From assembly GCA_900553395.1 (NCBI GenBank), contig USDJ01000003.1:62001-126000 (forward strand): a stretch of 64,000 nt of DNA, written 5' to 3'. The stretch's first letter is position 1. Every line of letters begins with the position of its first letter. This stretch comes from an uncultured Mycoplasmatota bacterium. Its GTDB lineage: Bacteria > Bacillota_I > Bacilli_A > RF39 > UBA660. Positions 39,953-48,895 of this stretch are shown here, one piece after another. The notes under the pieces are model-generated. The model had not been told where the DNA came from. It saw only the letters and a list, made by a program, of their open reading frames with translations, and searched no databases. A program made the position numbers and the translations under genes.

Positions 39953-40634
39953 CTATATCACCTACTATATCATTTATTACATAACTAGCACATAACAATC
40001 CTGAAGTTGCTGGTACAAATGAATTTGATGGTATTGTTTTATTAATTTTTACACGTGGCTTTTCATCACTACAAACTACGTAAACTTTACCTTTAATGCG
40101 CTCATCCTTAACCATTTTGCGTATAATTTTAGCTATTGGATCGTAACTAGTATTTCTAATATCTACTATTTTTAGTCTAGATGGATCCATTTTATTACCT
40201 GTACCCATACTAGATATTAATTTTATGTTTTTTCTCTTACATATTCTTATTAGTTCTAATTTAATTGTAATTGTATCGCAGGCATCAACAACATAGTCAA
40301 TATTATCAGAAAATAATTCTTCTATATTATCCAAAGTAATGAATTTATTAATTTTCTTTATAGAACATTTGGGATTTATACTTAAAATTCTTTTTTCTAT
40401 TTCATCTGTCTTATAATTTCCTATATTGTGGACATTAGTCATTAATTGGCGATTTAAATTAGATTCAACTATAATATCATTATCGACTATTACAAAGTTT
40501 TGAATACCACTTCTTACGAGTGCTTCAGTTGCGTAGCTTCCAACGCCACCTAAACCAAGTATAAGAACTCTTTTTGTTTTAATTAAATTTATTTTTTCAC
40601 CTATTAAAAGTTCTAATCTCTCAAACTGATTCAT
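39942..40634 (-). CDS. tcdA: tRNA threonylcarbamoyladenosine dehydratase TcdA
   Basis: ThiF/E1-like enzyme (230 aa) converting t6A37 to cyclic ct6A. Seen: VLILGLGGVGSYATEAL (ATP/Rossmann), IVDNDIIVESNLNRQL (NRQ), YVVDACDTITIKLELI, SSMGTGNKMDPSRL and the C-terminal SNSFVPATSGLLCASYV. Lies directly after queH, in a run of tRNA-modification genes; mtaB elsewhere in the window acts on the same tRNA position. RBS AAAGGTGAC. Confidence 0.92.
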   Translation of the reverse strand: MNQFERLELLIGEKINLIKTKRVLILGLGGVGSYATEALVRSGIQNFVIVDNDIIVESNLNRQLMTNVHNIGNYKTDEIEKRILSINPKCSIKKINKFITLDNIEELFSDNIDYVVDACDTITIKLELIRICKRKNIKLISSMGTGNKMDPSRLKIVDIRNTSYDPIAKIIRKMVKDERIKGKVYVVCSDEKPRVKINKTIPSNSFVPATSGLLCASYVINDIVGDIVEK

Positions 40635-41259
40635 GTGTCACCTTTTTGCTTTCTCTTTCTTGCTTTGAATAAATACAGCCACAATAGTCTTGACGATAAA
40701 GTCCATAAATTTTTGATAATTCCAGCGATCTTTTAAACCCATTTTTCTTTTTTAAGTCACAAAATAAGTATTTTATATCATATTTATTCTCTAAATATTC
40801 ACCAATTTCATTAATCCAAGTAGAATTTTTATATGGACTAATTGATAATGTAGTGGTAAAGTAGTCAAAATTATGTTTTTTAGCATAACTAGCTCCTTTT
40901 TCCATTCTGAATTTGTAGCACTCAAAACATCTTTTACTACCCTCACCTAAAGATTCTAAGCCTTTTATCTTATCAAAATAATCACCTGTATCATAATTTT
41001 CTTCTACTAATTCTACTCTATTTTTAGTTTTGAACTTTTTAATAAAATCTTGAAGTTCTTGAAGTCTTCTTGTATACTCATTTTCTGGATGAATATTTGG
41101 ATTATAATAGTAAAGTGTTATCTCAAAATAATTGCTTAAAAGTTCTAGTGTATAAGAGCTGCAAGGAGCGCAACAACAATGAAGCAATAATCTGGGTGTT
41201 TCATCGCTAATACTTTCTAATATTTCTTCCATTTTATTTTGATAATTCATCTTCATCAT
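40621..41259 (-). CDS. queH: Epoxyqueuosine reductase QueH
   Basis: 212 aa iron-sulfur enzyme of the last queuosine step, replacing QueG. Motifs: LLLHCCCAPCSSYTLELL, YYYNPNIHPENEYTRRLQEL, GSKRCFECYKFRMEKGA, FDYFTTTLSISPYKN, and YRQDYCGCIYS near the C-terminus. The start is uncertain by a few codons (ATG 41259 or 41250). It overlaps ttcA at its start by 26 bases and tcdA at its end. Confidence 0.92.
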   Translation of the reverse strand: MMKMNYQNKMEEILESISDETPRLLLHCCCAPCSSYTLELLSNYFEITLYYYNPNIHPENEYTRRLQELQDFIKKFKTKNRVELVEENYDTGDYFDKIKGLESLGEGSKRCFECYKFRMEKGASYAKKHNFDYFTTTLSISPYKNSTWINEIGEYLENKYDIKYLFCDLKKKNGFKRSLELSKIYGLYRQDYCGCIYSKQERESKKVTHESV

Positions 41260-42067
41260 ACCTATCTAAAAAGTTATGCCTTTTGCCATCTTTTAAATAT
41301 TCTATTAAAGCATCTACATTTACATTTTTACTGCTTTTGTATATATTAGTCTCAACATATGGATTTACCTTTTTTAATTCTTTTATTAGACTTTTAATTT
41401 CTTTCCTTTTTGAATTGTTTTCTCTTTCACTTTTTTCAGTAAATTTACAAGCACAATTTAAAAATTTAAGATCACAATATCTAGCCCAATTTATTATATC
41501 AGATTCTCTTACATAGCATAATGGTCTAATTAATTCTAAACCTTTAAAGTTTGTACTATGTAGCTTTGGCATCATAGTTTTCATCTCACCACTATAAAGT
41601 ATACTAAGTAATGTTGTCTCAATTATATCATCAAAATGATGTCCTAAGGCAATTTTATTACATCCCATCTCCTTAGCTTTTGAATATAAAAAACCTCTTC
41701 GCATTCTAGCACATAAATAGCAAGGACTGTCTTCACTAATACTATCTACTGTACTAAAAATATCACTATCAAAAATTTTTATAGGAATGTTTAATTTTTC
41801 TGCATTATATTTAATTAATTCTAAATTTTTATCATTATATCCTGGATTCATAACTAAAAATTCTAAAGAAAAATTAATTTTACCATGACGATGCAACTCC
41901 TGCATGCATTTAGCAAGTAAAAAAGAATCTTTACCACCACTTATGCATACTGCAATTTTATCATTTTCATTTATTAGTTTATATTCATTTATCCCTTTTA
42001 TAAATGGTTTCCATATATCTTTTCTATATCTTTTGATTATACTTCTTTCTATATCATTTACTTCCAT
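41234..42067 (-). CDS. TtcA-type tRNA 2-thiolation protein
   Basis: 277 aa. PP-loop ATPase motif KIAVCISGGKDSFLLAKCM, paired CxxC-like cysteine set SPCYLCARMRRGFLY, and ALGHHFDDIIETTLLS, MPKLHSTNFKGLELIRPLCYV, FLNCACKFTE, as in the TtcA/TtuA family that thiolates tRNA using an iron-sulfur cluster. Which base is thiolated (C32 in TtcA) is not certain for this branch. The ATG 42067 has GGAGGG; the terminator U-run of the upstream gene directly precedes this RBS. Confidence 0.85.
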   Translation of the reverse strand: MEVNDIERSIIKRYRKDIWKPFIKGINEYKLINENDKIAVCISGGKDSFLLAKCMQELHRHGKINFSLEFLVMNPGYNDKNLELIKYNAEKLNIPIKIFDSDIFSTVDSISEDSPCYLCARMRRGFLYSKAKEMGCNKIALGHHFDDIIETTLLSILYSGEMKTMMPKLHSTNFKGLELIRPLCYVRESDIINWARYCDLKFLNCACKFTEKSERENNSKRKEIKSLIKELKKVNPYVETNIYKSSKNVNVDALIEYLKDGKRHNFLDRYDEDELSK

Positions 42068-42076
42068 ATACCCTCC

Positions 42077-42098
42077 AAAAAAGCACAATTAATGTGCC
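42077..42098 (-). terminator. Terminator abutting the ttcA ribosome site
   Basis: Minus strand GCACA/TGTGC stem then TTTTTT, followed immediately by GGAGGG of ttcA. Confidence 0.7.
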
Positions 42099-42824
42099 TT
42101 AACAAGAAGAATTTATGTCACAAGTTGAACTATAAATATTATTAGCATATCCTTCGTATATCGAATATAACTCTTCATATTGTTCTTCAGTTAAATTCTT
42201 AAAAGGATCTGTTTGTCCTTCAACTGTTGATACTTGAATTCCTAAAACTTTTCCATCTTTTACAAAAATCACTGATGGAGCATAAATTCTTTTTTCACCA
42301 ACTTCATATGTTTTATCCTCATAAGAAATAATATAGTCACTTAAATTATCCTTTAAGGCATCAAGCAATCTAAAATATCCTTTAGTCCCTTTTATTTCTT
42401 TACCATCGTCGTTTAAAGCTAAAGTAAGCTTACCATCCTCTATTACATATGAATCTCTTTCATCTTTTATATTTAAATAATATATTTTATCTATTTTATT
42501 ATCTTTTGCTACATCAAGTAAAACTGGCACTGCAGTTCTACACCAAGGACATTCAGGAAAGCCTAAATAAATTATTCCTGTACCATTATTTATAACATCA
42601 ATAATTTCATCGTAATTTGAATACTTTATTGGATTATTTTTACTTATATTTAAATCTTTATATTTATTTTCTCCGTAACTAACTTTTCCATTTAATGATT
42701 CATATTCTTTTTTAAATTTTAAAGCATCACTAAACTCACTATTTTTAACTCCTAAATAAGAAATAATTGCTAAAGCTGCACATACTATCGGTGTTAAAAT
42801 CATTAATATTTTTTGTTGTTTCAT
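42099..42824 (-). CDS. Membrane-anchored thioredoxin-like protein
   Basis: 241 aa. An N-terminal membrane anchor (KILMILTPIVCAALAIISYL) precedes a thioredoxin fold with active site FPECPWCRTAVPVL (CPWC, around residue 95) and the cis-Pro strand IYAPSVIFVKDGKVLG. An acidic C-terminal helix and a terminal Cys pair (SSTCDINSSC) follow. Likely an extracytoplasmic thiol-disulfide protein; the substrate is unknown. The cysteine-bearing tail may form an intramolecular disulfide. Confidence 0.82.
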   Translation of the reverse strand: MKQQKILMILTPIVCAALAIISYLGVKNSEFSDALKFKKEYESLNGKVSYGENKYKDLNISKNNPIKYSNYDEIIDVINNGTGIIYLGFPECPWCRTAVPVLLDVAKDNKIDKIYYLNIKDERDSYVIEDGKLTLALNDDGKEIKGTKGYFRLLDALKDNLSDYIISYEDKTYEVGEKRIYAPSVIFVKDGKVLGIQVSTVEGQTDPFKNLTEEQYEELYSIYEGYANNIYSSTCDINSSC

Positions 42825-42892
42825 AAATTCACTTCCCAGATTATTATATCATAATTGTATATTAAATACTATACCTAAATATTATACTAAAA

Positions 42893-42917
42893 TAAAAAAA
42901 GCGCAATGGCTTTTTAA
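42893..42917 (-). terminator. Terminator of the 238-aa membrane protein gene
   Basis: Minus strand AAAAGC/GCTTTT stem then T run; it overlaps the stop codon. Confidence 0.65.
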
Positions 42918-43630
42918 AGATTGTTTCTAAATTCTTTTAATGCATTTAAAAATTCTTCCTGTTTTTTTATCTCTTCTGTTAATTCATTATAATCTCTAGT
43001 ATTCATTATATCTAAGTAATTATTATTTTGAATTTTTTTAACTGTAGGATAATCCAATTTTTTATTTTCAATTACTCCATATATAGGTGAAATAAATTCA
43101 CTCTGTTTAAACTTTTTAGGTTCTTCTTTTATAGAACTAGATGATATGTTTTCTACTGCTTCTTTAACCATTTCTGGAGTTATATCACTTTTAATTTCTT
43201 CCATAGCTGCAATAGGCTCTGTTGTGTTTTGATCAGCTACTAAATTCTCTACGAAATTTATATCAGATTCTTCATCATCAGTAACCTCAATTTTGCCAGC
43301 TTTAACATTATCAACGAGTTCTTGATAGCTAATTATTGCATTTTCTTCTTGCTCTTGTTCAAATTTCTTTACTACATCTTCTGGTTTTACATCTACATCT
43401 TCTTGCATTTTCTTCAATATGTTTTCTAAATTGCTAATTTTAGACTCATTTTCAACATTTTCTAATTCTGCTTCTACTTTCTCAGCTTCTACAAAATCAT
43501 CTTTTATTTTCTTTCTACTTTTTTGATTAGTGCGAATTATAAAAAGTATAGTTGCAAGAATAGCTAAAGCGATTATTACACAAATATATAGATAAATATT
43601 TGAAGCAAAAAAGTTATAAATTGTCATCAT
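42914..43630 (-). CDS. Single-pass membrane protein with acidic domain and SPIYG motif
   Basis: 238 aa. N-terminal transmembrane helix (IYLYICVIIALAILATILFII), an acidic, coiled and low-complexity middle (EAEKVEAELENVENE...), then a compact conserved-looking block QSEFISPIYGVIENKKLDYP and a C-terminal helix. The SPIYG block suggests a binding peptide for another protein. The start ATG has GGAGTG; a GTG 9 bases upstream is also in frame. Next to cvpA. Not recognised; a cell-envelope or division role is possible but unsupported. Confidence 0.7.
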   Translation of the reverse strand: MMTIYNFFASNIYLYICVIIALAILATILFIIRTNQKSRKKIKDDFVEAEKVEAELENVENESKISNLENILKKMQEDVDVKPEDVVKKFEQEQEENAIISYQELVDNVKAGKIEVTDDEESDINFVENLVADQNTTEPIAAMEEIKSDITPEMVKEAVENISSSSIKEEPKKFKQSEFISPIYGVIENKKLDYPTVKKIQNNNYLDIMNTRDYNELTEEIKKQEEFLNALKEFRNNL

Positions 43631-43797
43631 TTTCATCACTCCATTATTTTATAGTCTCTTATCACAATAACTATTCTATCATAGTTAACTTAGTTTTTAA
43701 ATACTTTTTTAATATTTATTTTTTCTTTTTTAAACACTTTTTTACTTATCATTATTTTATAACAGTTTACAAAGTGTTAATTTACACATTATATACA

Positions 43798-44490
43798 CTA
43801 ATTTAATTCAATCGCAGGTATTTTACCTTTGTCAATTAAAAATTGTGCATTCTTTTTAGTAATTACTCCTTTTTCAATCATTATATTTAATGCTTTTTTG
43901 TTAAACTCTTCTAAATTGTTTGTGTTATCATATTCTTCTTTTAATTTGATAATTTCATCAAAAACATCTATTGTTTTATCACATATTTTATTTAAAACTG
44001 GAGTCTTATCTAAAATAGTGGCTGCAACTTTAGAATCATTTATAGCTTTAAAATTAAATGTAGGTAGAGAAATTATATATAATATTACAAAAATATATAT
44101 AACTGATTGTATAGCACCTAAGATAGCACCTAATATCTTTGATGGTATTCCAAGTATTATCGTTATAGTTAATATCTTTTCAAATATCTTAGTAACTAAT
44201 AATAAAAATCTAAATACTATGGTTAACATAAAAAACACAAGAAAGAAAGCAATAGCTTCATAAACTAATATATTTATTATCGTTATGTCCTTAAATATAC
44301 CACCAAAATTAAAAAATGGAAAATATTTATAAAGTATAACACTGACAGGATTTTTTAAGATATAGGATAATATTAATATGGCAAATATTCCTATTAAAGA
44401 TACAAGTTCTCTCGTAAATCCCCTCTTAAAGCCCAATAAAGCTCCAAAAGCTATTAATATTAATAATACTATATCAACAACACTTGTCAT
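43798..44490 (-). CDS. CvpA-family membrane protein
   Basis: 230 aa with four to five hydrophobic helices: VDIVLLILIAFGALLGFKRGFTREL at the start is the CvpA signature (D-x-x-GFxRG), followed by IFAILILSYIL, AIAFFLVFFMLTIVF and LGAILGAIQSVIYIFVILYII. The family is linked to colicin V production in E. coli and to envelope processes more generally; the exact role here is unknown. RBS GGAGATGAT, divergent from rnhC. Confidence 0.85.
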   Translation of the reverse strand: MTSVVDIVLLILIAFGALLGFKRGFTRELVSLIGIFAILILSYILKNPVSVILYKYFPFFNFGGIFKDITIINILVYEAIAFFLVFFMLTIVFRFLLLVTKIFEKILTITIILGIPSKILGAILGAIQSVIYIFVILYIISLPTFNFKAINDSKVAATILDKTPVLNKICDKTIDVFDEIIKLKEEYDNTNNLEEFNKKALNIMIEKGVITKKNAQFLIDKGKIPAIELN

Positions 44491-44534
44491 TCGATCATCT
44501 CCATACTAATTATATTATAAAAGTTATCAAAAAT

Positions 44535-44554
44535 AAAGCATTTTATGCTTTTTT
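44535..44554 (+). terminator. Terminator-like hairpin in the rnhC leader
   Basis: AAAGCAT-TTT-ATGCTTTTTT in the region between divergent cvpA and rnhC, 28 bases before the rnhC start; position suggests attenuation rather than termination of a preceding gene. Confidence 0.45.
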
Positions 44555-44581
44555 ATGATAAAATGTATTTAGGTGAGATAA

Positions 44582-45532
44582 ATGAATAAAAATAATGTTA
44601 TATCTTTTTTAGCCAGTAGTAAGACTCAGGAAATGATGAGCGAAGAACTTAATTGGTGCAAAAGAGAAAATACTCCTAATTACGCCAAATGGCAAGCTAA
44701 AGATGGTGATACTGTCATAACTTTATATGAATCTGGGAAGGTTGTTTTTCAAGGAAAAGATGCAGATTTAGCAAGTGACTTTTGGATTACCACTGAAAAA
44801 ATAAATTCTGGTAAAGTTGATGTCAAAAATAGTGCAACTAAAGCAAAAAAAGAAAATAATAAAATATATATTGATAAGAAAGTTTATTATAGCTCTGCTA
44901 TAGGGTCTGATGAGGTCGGAACAGGAGATTATTTTGGGCCTATTGTAGTAACAGCTGCTTACGTAAAAAAAGACATTATCCCTACTTTGGAAAATTTAGG
45001 AGTAAAGGATTCTAAAAAATTAAACGACGCACAAATATTAGAATTAGTACCTAAACTTATAAATATGATTGAATATGAGTCAATTATACTAAGCAATGCC
45101 GATTATAATAAATACTATAGTCAAGACTTAAATATGAATAAAATTAAAGCCGTATTACACAATAAAGTTTTATTTAAACTTAGTAGTAGAATAAAAGACT
45201 ATGAATTTATAGTTGTAGACCAATTTGCAGCGCCACAATTATATTTTAATTATCTAAAAGATAGTAGTAATGTTATTCGTAACATTACATTTATGACTAA
45301 AGGTGAAGATAAAAGTTTAGCGGTTGCTGTTGCCTCTTTAATCAGTAGATTTATATTTATAAAAGAGTTTAATAAACTATCTAACAGTATTGGTATTGAT
45401 CTTCCAAAAGGTTCTGGAACTAACGTAGATGATACAGCACGTTTAATAGTTGAAAAATATGGTATGGATAAGTTAAATGATATAGCTAAATTAAATTTTA
45501 AAAACACTATAAAAATAAAAGAATCGGAATAA
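44582..45532 (+). CDS. rnhC: Ribonuclease HIII
   Basis: 316 aa. The N-terminal TBP-like substrate-binding domain (about 1-90, NYAKWQAKDGDTVITLYESGKVVFQGKDAD) is followed by a catalytic domain with IGSDEVGTGDYFGPIVVTA (DEVG), DSKKLND, FIVVDQFAAP and TKGEDKSLAVAVASLISR. It removes RNA-DNA hybrids. RBS TAGGTGAG. A plus-strand gene in a minus-rich region. The short RNase HIII N-terminal domain distinguishes it from HII. Confidence 0.95.
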   Translation: MNKNNVISFLASSKTQEMMSEELNWCKRENTPNYAKWQAKDGDTVITLYESGKVVFQGKDADLASDFWITTEKINSGKVDVKNSATKAKKENNKIYIDKKVYYSSAIGSDEVGTGDYFGPIVVTAAYVKKDIIPTLENLGVKDSKKLNDAQILELVPKLINMIEYESIILSNADYNKYYSQDLNMNKIKAVLHNKVLFKLSSRIKDYEFIVVDQFAAPQLYFNYLKDSSNVIRNITFMTKGEDKSLAVAVASLISRFIFIKEFNKLSNSIGIDLPKGSGTNVDDTARLIVEKYGMDKLNDIAKLNFKNTIKIKESE

Positions 45533-45550
45533 GTTCACGATTCTTTTATT
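45517..45550. terminator. Bidirectional terminator
   Basis: AAAAGAATCG/CGATTCTTTT stem between convergent rnhC and the phosphodiester glycosidase gene. Confidence 0.8.
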
Positions 45551-46838
45551 TTGGTACAACAACCCAAGCATCGGATATATACCTTGTTTGATGTGTTCCA
45601 GTAGAGTCAATTGGATCATTAATATGACATGCATAATTTGACCAATAGTCGTGGCAGTCAGCACCATAATTTTGTATTGCTTCTTGTCTTCTTACATCCA
45701 TAACACTTGAAGTTCCTCCATCTAGATTAGCGGCATTAACAGCACCATATCTTTGCATAATTTGAACCAAATCTTCCATTCCAGCTCCTGTAGTTCTTAT
45801 AGAATTACTATCAACAACTAAGAATAGAATAGTTCCATCTTTTCTTTGACCTATAGCAGTTCTGGCACCTCCGCCCCAGCCGCCATTACCTGAAACTTCA
45901 GATGCTACTCCATTAACTATTAGAAATGGTCCCCAAGAAACAGCATCTCTAACTCCCATAGAAATAGCTTCATCAGCAGTAACATTTTTAAGTAATACTA
46001 GTACATTATCATCTGTCATACCGATTAATCCACCAGTAGTTGTTGCAGTTCCATATTCGTTATTAGTTATAATTTTTTTATCTTTTATAGTAATACCAGT
46101 TGGTCTTTCTCCCCAACAATTATATCCATCAACAAATCCACCAGCATTTATAGCTAAAAGAGCTCCAGCACGTTCTGCCATATGAGATACATATTCACCT
46201 TTAACACCTAATTGATTAGTAACCTCTAATTTTACTAAAGATGGATCATATATAGCTGCCAAGTATGCTTTAGCACCATTTACATTAAATGTAATAATTT
46301 TATATAATTCGTCTTTTTCATGAATCATTATTTCTTTCTCATATTCATTATACTCTAATTCTTCACCATGCTTTATCTGACTAGTATCTGTTGAATCCCC
46401 ACTTTCTTTTATATAATTCTTGCTCATTACTTCTTCTATTTGCTTATCGTTATAGAACCATTTACAAAGATATTGATGATTCATAGTATTCATAGCTGTA
46501 GTAATTAACCAAGATCTAAATTTTTCATATGGTCCATACATAAGAGTAACAAAAGATACACACCCTGCCAAATACAAAGTTAAGAATATCCCAATAACTA
46601 TTCTAAGCCATTTTTTCAATCTACGTTTATTAGCACCTCTATTTTTAACAAATAAAATAACACCAGCTATTAAAAATATTAATAATATTAATATCAAAAC
46701 ACAAATTATAATAAAATAAGGAAATCTAATTAAATAATTTGAATTTAAACCTATTATAAATAAAACTTGTAATGCTGGAAGTAAAATTGCACTTATAGTA
46801 ATTAATTTAAACCCTATTTTTTTTCTTTTTTCTAACAT
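45546..46838 (-). CDS. Phosphodiester glycosidase (NAGPA-like) membrane protein
   Basis: 430 aa. Three hydrophobic segments at the N-terminus (LITISAILLPALQVLFIIGL, FIIICVLILILLIFLIAGVIL, IVIGIFLTLYLAGCVSFVTLM) anchor an external NAGPA/DUF2233 domain. This shows LLAINAGGFVDGYNCWG, RPTGITIKDKKI, AVSWGPFLIVNG, GGGARTAIGQRKDGTILFLVVDS and VNAANLDGGTSSVMD. Family members cleave GlcNAc-1-phosphate from phosphodiesters on glycans; in Bacilli they are linked to envelope polymers. 25 bases downstream of murC, so likely cotranscribed. Confidence 0.87.
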   Translation of the reverse strand: MLEKRKKIGFKLITISAILLPALQVLFIIGLNSNYLIRFPYFIIICVLILILLIFLIAGVILFVKNRGANKRRLKKWLRIVIGIFLTLYLAGCVSFVTLMYGPYEKFRSWLITTAMNTMNHQYLCKWFYNDKQIEEVMSKNYIKESGDSTDTSQIKHGEELEYNEYEKEIMIHEKDELYKIITFNVNGAKAYLAAIYDPSLVKLEVTNQLGVKGEYVSHMAERAGALLAINAGGFVDGYNCWGERPTGITIKDKKIITNNEYGTATTTGGLIGMTDDNVLVLLKNVTADEAISMGVRDAVSWGPFLIVNGVASEVSGNGGWGGGARTAIGQRKDGTILFLVVDSNSIRTTGAGMEDLVQIMQRYGAVNAANLDGGTSSVMDVRRQEAIQNYGADCHDYWSNYACHINDPIDSTGTHQTRYISDAWVVVPK

Positions 46839-46862
46839 TTATATCACACTCCAAAATCATAC

Positions 46863-48179
46863 TTAATTTTTATTTAAAAGTAGATTTTTATATTCGTCTT
46901 CAAGTAAATATATTTCCTTACTACTCATAAATAATATTACTGCATTTTCATATTCTAATAATTTTTTTGCCATTCCTAGTTCGATGTAATCACCATTATC
47001 AAGTTTATCTATAATAGTATAAGCATTAATACCTGGATAATCGCTAGGCTTTTCTCTATCATAATTAATATCCATAACAAATGCTTTATCTGCCAAGTTT
47101 AATGCATTTGCAAACTCTAGGGCAAACTCACTTACACGCGAAAAAGTATGTGGTTTAAACACTGCAATTATTTTTTTATCTGGATACTTTTGTCTTGCTG
47201 CTTTAATTGTTACTCTTACCTCTGTTGGATGATGCGCATAGTCATCAATTATTATGTTATTACCTATCACTTCTTCTTTAAATCTTCTCTCAGCGCCTTT
47301 AAAAGTTTTTAATATTTTAGCAACTTCTTTTGCTTCCAATCTCTCATAATGACATAAAGAAATAACAGCTAAAGCATTTAGTAGCATATGTTTTCCATAT
47401 AATGGTAAGTCAAAATGCCCATAGTATTCATCCTCTACAAACACGTCAAAACTAGTTCCATCTTTTCTATATTCTACATCTCTTGCCTGGATATCATTGT
47501 CATCATTTAAACCATAATAAAATATTTGTGGTTTTACTTCTAACAGATGCGTATATGAATCGTCCCCACAAGCAATAACCATCTTTTCAGCCTTATTAGC
47601 AAATTCTTCATAAGCTAAAATCATATCATTGATATCTTTGTAATAGTCAGTATGATCAAGCTCTATATTTGTGATTATTACATATTCTGGTGTATAAGCT
47701 AAAAAATGTCTTCTATATTCACAGGCCTCCAATATAAAAGTATCAGAACTTTTATTACCATGTCCTACACCATCACCAATTAGATAATTACATCCAAACA
47801 TTGTATCTATAATATGACTCATAAGGGCTGTTGTAGTGGTCTTACCATGACAGCCAGAAATACAAATGGTTTTATATTTTTTAGTTAAGCGTCCAAGCAT
47901 TTCTTGATACTCATAAATTTTTAAATTCATTTCTTGTGCCTTTATAAGTTCCGGATGTTCATTTAATTTTAATGCTGAAGAGTATATAACAACAGTCTCC
48001 AAATCCATTTCATGATTTGGACCTGTATATATTTTTATTCCTCTTTCAAGTAATTTATCTTCTGTAAATCTATGATCTTTAGCATCATCATAACCAACAA
48101 TATTATATCCTAAATCTGATAATAAAAGTGCTAAAGCACTCATACCAGCCCCTTTTATTCCTACCATATAATATTTCAT
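46863..48179 (-). CDS. murC: UDP-N-acetylmuramate--L-alanine ligase
   Basis: 438 aa peptidoglycan precursor ligase adding the first stem residue. N-terminal UDP domain (MVGIKGAGMSALALLLSDLG), ATP loop ISGCHGKTTTTALMSHI, central motif IITNIELDHTDYYKD, YGKHMLLNALAVISLC, and the C-terminal IIIDDYAHHPTEVRVTIKAAR and FKPHTFSRVSEF. Length is normal. RBS AGGAGAG. Downstream of the Tad operon, 13 bases from tadC. Confidence 0.95.
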   Translation of the reverse strand: MKYYMVGIKGAGMSALALLLSDLGYNIVGYDDAKDHRFTEDKLLERGIKIYTGPNHEMDLETVVIYSSALKLNEHPELIKAQEMNLKIYEYQEMLGRLTKKYKTICISGCHGKTTTTALMSHIIDTMFGCNYLIGDGVGHGNKSSDTFILEACEYRRHFLAYTPEYVIITNIELDHTDYYKDINDMILAYEEFANKAEKMVIACGDDSYTHLLEVKPQIFYYGLNDDNDIQARDVEYRKDGTSFDVFVEDEYYGHFDLPLYGKHMLLNALAVISLCHYERLEAKEVAKILKTFKGAERRFKEEVIGNNIIIDDYAHHPTEVRVTIKAARQKYPDKKIIAVFKPHTFSRVSEFALEFANALNLADKAFVMDINYDREKPSDYPGINAYTIIDKLDNGDYIELGMAKKLLEYENAVILFMSSKEIYLLEDEYKNLLLNKN

Positions 48180-48192
48180 AAATCTCTCCTCA

Positions 48193-48891
48193 TTATAATA
48201 ATTCTAGTATAAAAGGCCCAAGTACTATAAGTAATATAAGTGGTACAATAAATATTACAGATATAATACTAACCTTGTTTGGAATCTTATTTATTTGTGA
48301 TTTTATTTCCATTATTTGTTTTTCTCTTAAGAATTCAACTTGACTATTCATAGTCTCAATAATACTATTACCAAAAACACTTGTCTGTGTTATATTTAAA
48401 ATAATATTATTAATAGTCTCTGATGGAATTCTAAGTTTTAAATCTTCCAAAGCTTCCATTAGAGATTTTCCAAATTTAATCTCCATAAGGCTCTTGCTAA
48501 ATTCCCTAGAAAGTTCACTATTTACATTTGAGCAAGTAATCTCTAATGCATTTTCTAAATTTCTTCCAGATTCTAATGTCAATGTCAAAATCTCAAAAAA
48601 AGTAAGTGCTTCCCTATCAAGCTTCTCTATTCTTCTATTTATAGGATTAGTGATTAATATATAATAAAATAAATTATAATATAAAATCAATATAAATGGA
48701 ATTATAAGATATTGAATATTGGAAAATAAAATCAATATAACAGCAAGCAAAATAGTAGTTAAAGCTCTTATAATCATAAATTTTGATGCATCAAACTTAA
48801 TTTTGGCATTGCTACCAAGAAGATCAATTTTAGACTGTAAAGCCTTTAAATCTTTAGCTCGATAAATTTTTTTAACAATTCCAATATTCAT
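48193..48891 (-). CDS. tadC: TadC-like pilus/secretion inner-membrane protein
   Basis: 232 aa with a type II secretion F domain (EALTFFEILTLTLESGRNLENAL, LSREFSKSLMEIKFGKSLMEAL, FGNSIIETMNSQVEFLREK) flanked by hydrophobic helices at about 40-80 and a C-terminal pair (VSIISVIFIVPLILLIVLGPF). Pairs with TadB to form the platform of the Tad pilus machine. Starts 4 bases after the tadB stop. Assigned as TadC from order and length. Confidence 0.85.
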   Translation of the reverse strand: MNIGIVKKIYRAKDLKALQSKIDLLGSNAKIKFDASKFMIIRALTTILLAVILILFSNIQYLIIPFILILYYNLFYYILITNPINRRIEKLDREALTFFEILTLTLESGRNLENALEITCSNVNSELSREFSKSLMEIKFGKSLMEALEDLKLRIPSETINNIILNITQTSVFGNSIIETMNSQVEFLREKQIMEIKSQINKIPNKVSIISVIFIVPLILLIVLGPFILELL

Positions 48892-48895
48892 TATA

